A program made the translations under genes and the position numbers. Of a stretch of 41,580 bases of DNA, positions 33,865 to 41,580 are shown in pieces. This DNA is from Bacteroidota bacterium. Lineage in GTDB: Bacteria; Bacteroidota; Bacteroidia; Bacteroidales; VadinHA17. Location of the stretch: NCBI GenBank assembly GCA_012729475.1, contig JAAYDB010000134.1, positions 1-41,580 on the forward strand, given 5' to 3'. The first letter of the stretch is position 1. Every line of letters starts with the position of its first letter. The notes beneath the pieces were generated by a model. The model ran no database searches. It saw only the letters and a program-made list of their open reading frames with translations, and had not been told where the DNA came from.

Positions 33865-36684
33865 TTATTTATTTGTAAGTACAACATTTCCCATTCCCAA
33901 CTGTCCTAGAGCTTTCATTTGGGAAGCCGCATCTCCTGCAACAATATAGTACATGCGGTCAGGAACTATGTATTTATCTATCATCTCTTTTGCTTCTTCA
34001 AGAGTCATGTTTTTAATGATATCTTCTTCTTTTTTTATGTAGTCATCTTCAAATCCGTATTTTGCCATGGAGGAAAGCATACCTGCCAGTGCTGCATTGG
34101 TTTCAAAACGGAGAGCGTTTGATCTGACAAGATAGTCTTTAACAAATATCAGATCGTCCTGAGAGAAGTTATTACTGTATTTCTCCATCTCTTCTTTGAT
34201 TATTTTTACAGATTCAAAGGTGGCATCCGACCTAACACTGGTAGCTGCAACAAAGGGAGAAATGGTTTTCATACCCAGGAATGAGCTCGAAGCACCATAA
34301 GTATATCCTTTCTGTTCCCTCAGTATCTGATTCAATATGCTGGTGAAAGCTCCTCCCAACCTGTAATTAATAAAGTCAGCCTTTATATAGTCAGGATCAG
34401 TTCTTTTTAAAGCAGGATAACCGGCGTATATTACTGACTGATAAGAGCCGGGAATATCAACGAAATGTATCTCAGATTTTTGTGGAGCTGCCGGTTCAGG
34501 ATAGTCATACTGAACTATACCACCGGTTTTTATATCCCAGTCGTCTGCCAGAGCTGTCAGAGCCTCATCAGCTTGTTCTTTCGTAATGTTGCCTGCTATA
34601 AGGATCTTTGTGGCTTCCGGCTTAAAAGTTCTTTCATAAAATGCTTTAAGATCATCTATTGTCATCTTAACCAGTGATTCACGGGTTCCACGGGTGTTAT
34701 AGCCAAATATATGATCAGGTCCGTATATCTTTCTGTAAAATACTGAAGAAGCTACACTTGCCGGCTGGGCTTCAGACTGTATGATGTAATTGAGTGTTCT
34801 TGTCAGTGCCATCCTGAATTCTGCCGAATCCCACCGTGGCTCAAGGAGTATTTCTTTGATCAGAGAAAGGGTTTTCTCAAAATTACGGGATAGCATACTC
34901 GATTCAAGAGTTATTTCTTCTCTTCCTGCAGCCATTCTGATGGTCGAACCAAGCAGCTCTGTTTCTTCTTCAAGCTCTTCAGGTGTTTTATTCTTTGTTC
35001 CCTGCGGAAGGACGCTGGCCACCATTCCTGCAACACCTGGCATGTCAATGTTGTCCTGCATTACTCCGCCTTCGATCATAATGTTCATATGTACCAGAGG
35101 AAGCTCACTGTTAAGGATGCCGTATACTTCTATTCCGTTTGGCAGTTCAGTGCGCCATACTTCAGGTATATTAACTGCCGGTTCTTGTCCAGCTGCCGGT
35201 TCAATACTTCTGTCTATAAGGGAAGGTGTTTTGACTATCTCTTTCTCATCTGATTCAGGTATCTCAACACTGGTGGCATCACTGATATTTTCTTCTTTGA
35301 TCAGCGCATTGACACTTTTTGCCGCAACCATTTCTGTCTGCCCTTTTGGAACAAGACTGGTGACAATATGTGGTTTGTCTTTTATGTATTGATGATAGAC
35401 TCTCATGATATCATCACTGGTGACAGCTTTTATGTTTTCAATATCTTTTTGAATATATCCCGGATCGCCAAGCATTACATTGTAGTAAGCCAGGTTGAAG
35501 GATTTATTGAATACTCCGTTAAGTCCTTCATAGAAACTCTTTTCGCTCAGAGCTTTTATCCTTTCTACATCTTCCGTTCTGATACCATCTTCTTCAAATC
35601 GTTCAAAAGCTTCAAATACGGCCTCTTCAATTTCTTTCAGGTTGATACCCTCATTTGACCTCACCGAAACAGTAAACTCCCCGGCCAGTTCATTAGTGCT
35701 GTTGTATGCATTTGTTGAAGATGTTAATTGTTTTTCCCTGACTAAAACCTTATAGAGAGGGGCTTTTTTCCCGTCTGACAGGATTCTGGCCAGAAAATTC
35801 AAAGCATACATGTCTTCATGAAACTCCTGTGGAACCGGCCAGACCATCGTTAACTCAGGTACATTGGCGAATCTGTCTTCATGGTACAGTTTTTTTGTAC
35901 TGTCGAGAGATACAGTAATAGGATCTCTCTCTTTAACGTCACCATGAGATTTTATTTCACCGAAATATTTTTCCAATAGTATTTTTGCCGAATCGCTGTC
36001 AAAATCACCGGCAAGTACCAGTGTGGCATTATTTGGGCCGTAAAACTCTGAATAAAAACTTCTTACATCTTCCAGTGTGGCATTCTTGATATCCTCCATC
36101 TCACCTATCACTGTCCAACTGTACGGATGGCCTTCTGGATAGAGATTCTTGACAATGATTTCTTCTGTAAAGCCGTAGGGAGTGTTATCCATTACCTGTC
36201 TTTTCTCATTCTGAACTACATTCTGCTGGAGAGCAAGAGCGGGAGGAGTTACTGAATTGATAAAAAATCCCATCCTGTCTGATTCCAGCCATAGAACCTT
36301 TTCAAGTGCATTTACCGGAAAGACTTCGTAATAAACAGTAAAATCCCTGCTGGTGCCTCCGTTATTGGAAGCTCCCATGCCTTCAAGGACCATATCGAAC
36401 TTTCCGGTTGGAACATTTTCCGAACCCATGAAAAGAAGATGTTCGAAAAGATGAGCAAAACCAGTCCTGCCGGTAGCCTCCCTGCCCGATCCTACATGAT
36501 ACATGATTGCAAATGATATCATGGGATCGGAATGATCGTTGTGCAGTATAACTTCCAGTCCGTTGGACATGGTATACTTCTCATAGTTAAGACTAAAATC
36601 TTCATCCTTATCTTTCTTACACGATGAAGCAATGATCAGTATTATTAAAACTGATATAAAACAAGTAAAAACAGGTTTTTTCAT
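33865..36684 (-). CDS. M16-family zinc peptidase, two-domain lipoprotein
   Basis: A 939-residue pitrilysin-type peptidase. Residues 1-22 form a lipoprotein signal ending IIASSC (Cys22). The N-terminal M16 unit carries the inverted zinc motif HLFEH (His78, Glu81, His82), with the third ligand Glu160 in VVQNEKRQ. The second unit (about 510-935) lacks the HxxEH motif, as is normal for the non-catalytic half, and keeps the R/Y pair region near YTYGASSSF. A linker (about 450-510) is rich in Glu, Ser and Pro. It degrades peptides outside the cytoplasm, likely attached to a membrane. It is upstream of tldD by 113 bases. Confidence 0.93.
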   Translation of the reverse strand: MKKPVFTCFISVLIILIIASSCKKDKDEDFSLNYEKYTMSNGLEVILHNDHSDPMISFAIMYHVGSGREATGRTGFAHLFEHLLFMGSENVPTGKFDMVLEGMGASNNGGTSRDFTVYYEVFPVNALEKVLWLESDRMGFFINSVTPPALALQQNVVQNEKRQVMDNTPYGFTEEIIVKNLYPEGHPYSWTVIGEMEDIKNATLEDVRSFYSEFYGPNNATLVLAGDFDSDSAKILLEKYFGEIKSHGDVKERDPITVSLDSTKKLYHEDRFANVPELTMVWPVPQEFHEDMYALNFLARILSDGKKAPLYKVLVREKQLTSSTNAYNSTNELAGEFTVSVRSNEGINLKEIEEAVFEAFERFEEDGIRTEDVERIKALSEKSFYEGLNGVFNKSFNLAYYNVMLGDPGYIQKDIENIKAVTSDDIMRVYHQYIKDKPHIVTSLVPKGQTEMVAAKSVNALIKEENISDATSVEIPESDEKEIVKTPSLIDRSIEPAAGQEPAVNIPEVWRTELPNGIEVYGILNSELPLVHMNIMIEGGVMQDNIDMPGVAGMVASVLPQGTKNKTPEELEEETELLGSTIRMAAGREEITLESSMLSRNFEKTLSLIKEILLEPRWDSAEFRMALTRTLNYIIQSEAQPASVASSVFYRKIYGPDHIFGYNTRGTRESLVKMTIDDLKAFYERTFKPEATKILIAGNITKEQADEALTALADDWDIKTGGIVQYDYPEPAAPQKSEIHFVDIPGSYQSVIYAGYPALKRTDPDYIKADFINYRLGGAFTSILNQILREQKGYTYGASSSFLGMKTISPFVAATSVRSDATFESVKIIKEEMEKYSNNFSQDDLIFVKDYLVRSNALRFETNAALAGMLSSMAKYGFEDDYIKKEEDIIKNMTLEEAKEMIDKYIVPDRMYYIVAGDAASQMKALGQLGMGNVVLTNK

Positions 36685-36860
36685 TTTATTAGTTTTATGT
36701 TGGCAATATCTTTTCTGAATTAAGATATGTAAAATTAGAAAATAATTATTAAGCTTTACTTATTCAAAACTCATGAAGGGTAAATAATACCTGCTTTTTC
36801 ACTATATTTCCATTGATAAAAACAACAACATATAACTAACATCACATTTATTATCAATAA

Positions 36861-40646
<3,786 letters not shown>

Positions 40647-40694
40647 ATGGATACATGATCCACAATGATGATAATAAATAAAAATTTATTAAGT

Positions 40695-41486
40695 ATGAAA
40701 AACAAGATAATCACATTTGGAGAGATTATGCTTAGGCTGGCTACGCCTGATCATCAGAGATTTACTCAGACAGTTGCATATGAGGCATCTTTCGGAGGAG
40801 GAGAGGCAAATGTGGCTGTTTCGCTGGCAAATTATGGTCTGGATACTGAGTTTGTTACACGCTTGCCTGATAACGATCTGGGTAGGGCGGTTGTAATGGA
40901 ATTACGCAGGCATAATGTAGGAACAAATGGCATTATATACGGAGGGGAAAGACTTGGTATTTATTTTCTGGAAAAAGGATCTGTGTCAAGACCAGGTAAG
41001 GTGATCTACGACAGGGCTCATTCTGCCATTTCAGAGGTTCAGCCGGGTATGATAGATTGGGACAGGGTATTTTCGGAAGCCGGGTGGTTTCATTGGACAG
41101 GGATTACCCCGGCAATATCTAAGGGGGCAGCAGACGTATGTCTTGAAGCTGTTAAAGCTGCCAGGGAAAGAAATATAATGGTATCATGTGATATGAATTT
41201 CAGGAAAAACCTGTGGAAATGGGGGAGGAAAGCTGAAGAGGTGATGCCTGATATGGTTGAACATTGCGATATCATCCTTGGTAATGAGGAAGATGCTGAG
41301 AAAGTATTTAATATTCAGCCTGACAGAGGGGATGTTTCTGCAGGAGATGTGGACAGCTCTGGATATGAGTCAGTATGTACCAGACTGAAGGATAGATTCC
41401 CGCAGGCAAAAAAGATAATTATCACTCTCAGGGGATCTGTAAATGCAGATCACAAGTATCCGTCCTACGAACTCCATCTTTTTTGA
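40695..41486 (+). pseudogene. kdgK: 2-dehydro-3-deoxygluconokinase, 3' end lost at an insertion
   Basis: A PfkB-family sugar kinase phosphorylating 2-keto-3-deoxygluconate. Starting at the ATG 40695 (MKNKIITFGEIMLRL), it has the substrate-binding SFGGGEANVAVSLANYGL, the DMNFRKNLW segment and GNEEDAEKVF, then ITLRGSVNADH. The family then continues for some 80 further residues with the GGGD catalytic motif. Here the frame reads 9 unrelated residues (KYPSYELHLF region) and stops at 41486, giving 263 residues against about 340. The catalytic base and ATP site are thus missing, so the gene should be inactive. The break lies near 41455, at the edge of a probable insertion sequence. Confidence 0.82.
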
Positions 41487-41512
41487 TGGCAGCTTAGTTC
41501 GTAGCTTTGGAT
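41458..41512. repeat. Imperfect long hairpin at the IS left end
   Basis: ATCC (41458-41461), CTACGAACT (41465-41473) and CCATC (41474-41478) pair with GATGG (41485-41489), AGTTCGTAG (41496-41504) and GGAT (41509-41512). The loop is six T, and a 6-base bulge CAGCTT sits on the 3' side. It may be a transposase-binding terminal structure or a block on read-through transcription into the element. Confidence 0.65.
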
Positions 41513-41513
41513 C

Positions 41514-41580
41514 ATGAGAAAAATCCAACGACACACCCAGGCTGAGATGTTCGCTCACGTGGAGGCCTGCAGGAAGAGTA
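41514..41580 (+). CDS. Start of a putative IS accessory/transposase gene (IS66 TnpA-like), partial
   Basis: The frame opens at ATG 41514 and remains open to the window end (22 codons). The product reads MRKIQRHTQAEMFAHVEACRK and so on. The pattern HTQAEMFAHVEACRKS resembles the first helix of small IS66 TnpA helper proteins (EM...VE....SG), which precede TnpB and the transposase. With only 22 residues the family call is tentative. Its position directly behind a hairpin and a broken kdgK supports a mobile element. Confidence 0.4.
   Translation, partial: MRKIQRHTQAEMFAHVEACRKS

Larger units (their letters stand above)
41456..41580 (+). mobile_element. Left end of an insertion sequence (IS66-like?), running off the window
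   Basis: Homology to kdgK ends near 41455. The following sequence has a long imperfect hairpin (41458-41512), then a reading frame resembling an IS accessory gene, and is noticeably more GC-rich at its end (41550-41574) than the host genes. The element begins GTATCCGTCC if its edge is at 41456; IS66-type ends usually start GTA, which is only a weak hint. The right end and target duplication are outside the window. Confidence 0.55.

Noticed and set aside
34790-35392. Plus-strand open frame of 200 codons opposite the M16 gene
   Set aside because: Low-complexity Ser-rich translation with no domain, fully antisense to a clear peptidase gene.

Overview
The window looks like a chromosomal segment of an anaerobic, fermentative member of the Bacteroidota, probably of the Bacteroidales type. 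The evidence is GldF/GldG-type ABC genes, a DUF3078 outer-membrane protein, lipoproteins with Bacteroidota-style lipoboxes, AT-rich leaders with few Shine-Dalgarno sites, and several -7 boxes matching the phylum-specific TAnnTTTG promoter. A four-subunit 2-oxoacid:ferredoxin oxidoreductase beside an ADP-forming acyl-CoA synthetase indicates ferredoxin-based anaerobic amino-acid metabolism. I see no rRNA, tRNA or CRISPR array.

Layout. (1) 265-8182, plus strand: ADP-forming acyl-CoA synthetase, tandem ACT protein, phenylacetate-CoA ligase (PaaK), aminotransferase and the four subunits of a 2-oxoacid oxidoreductase. Together they would convert an aromatic or branched amino acid through its 2-oxoacid and acyl-CoA to an acid plus ATP, and possibly run in reverse from the free acid through PaaK. 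(2) 8282-11729, minus: nadD, gmk, yicC and a MATE exporter. (3) 11958-13706, plus: a DUF3078 outer-membrane protein. (4) 13752-18796, minus: pheT, macrodomain hydrolase and UbiA-type prenyltransferase, coupled by 4-bp stop/start overlaps, then a GNAT-like protein. (5) 19105-29223, plus: surE, a small membrane protein, lpxB and a SpoIID-domain protein in a chain of 4-bp overlaps; gldF, gldG and a DUF4340 protein behind a clear promoter; dnaN, a DEDDh exonuclease (TTG start) and an FAH-family hydrolase; and a 58-codon tatA. (6) 29280-36684, minus: an HlyD-type adaptor, TldE, TldD and a two-domain M16 peptidase lipoprotein. (7) 36867-41580, plus: a secreted LacZ-like GH2 enzyme with an inserted LamG-like domain, then a 2-dehydro-3-deoxygluconokinase gene (kdgK) cut short by what appears to be the left end of an insertion sequence running off the window.

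Most noteworthy: TldD here carries an N-terminal twin-arginine motif plus a lipobox, while its partner TldE cannot carry any signal because an in-frame stop lies just upstream of its start. A tatA gene lies about 3 kb away and an M16 peptidase lipoprotein is adjacent. This suggests an exported, membrane-anchored TldD/E peptidase, perhaps moved by Tat hitchhiking. Also notable are the disrupted kdgK, the GH2 with a domain inserted into its catalytic barrel, and a nested symmetric inverted repeat before tatA.
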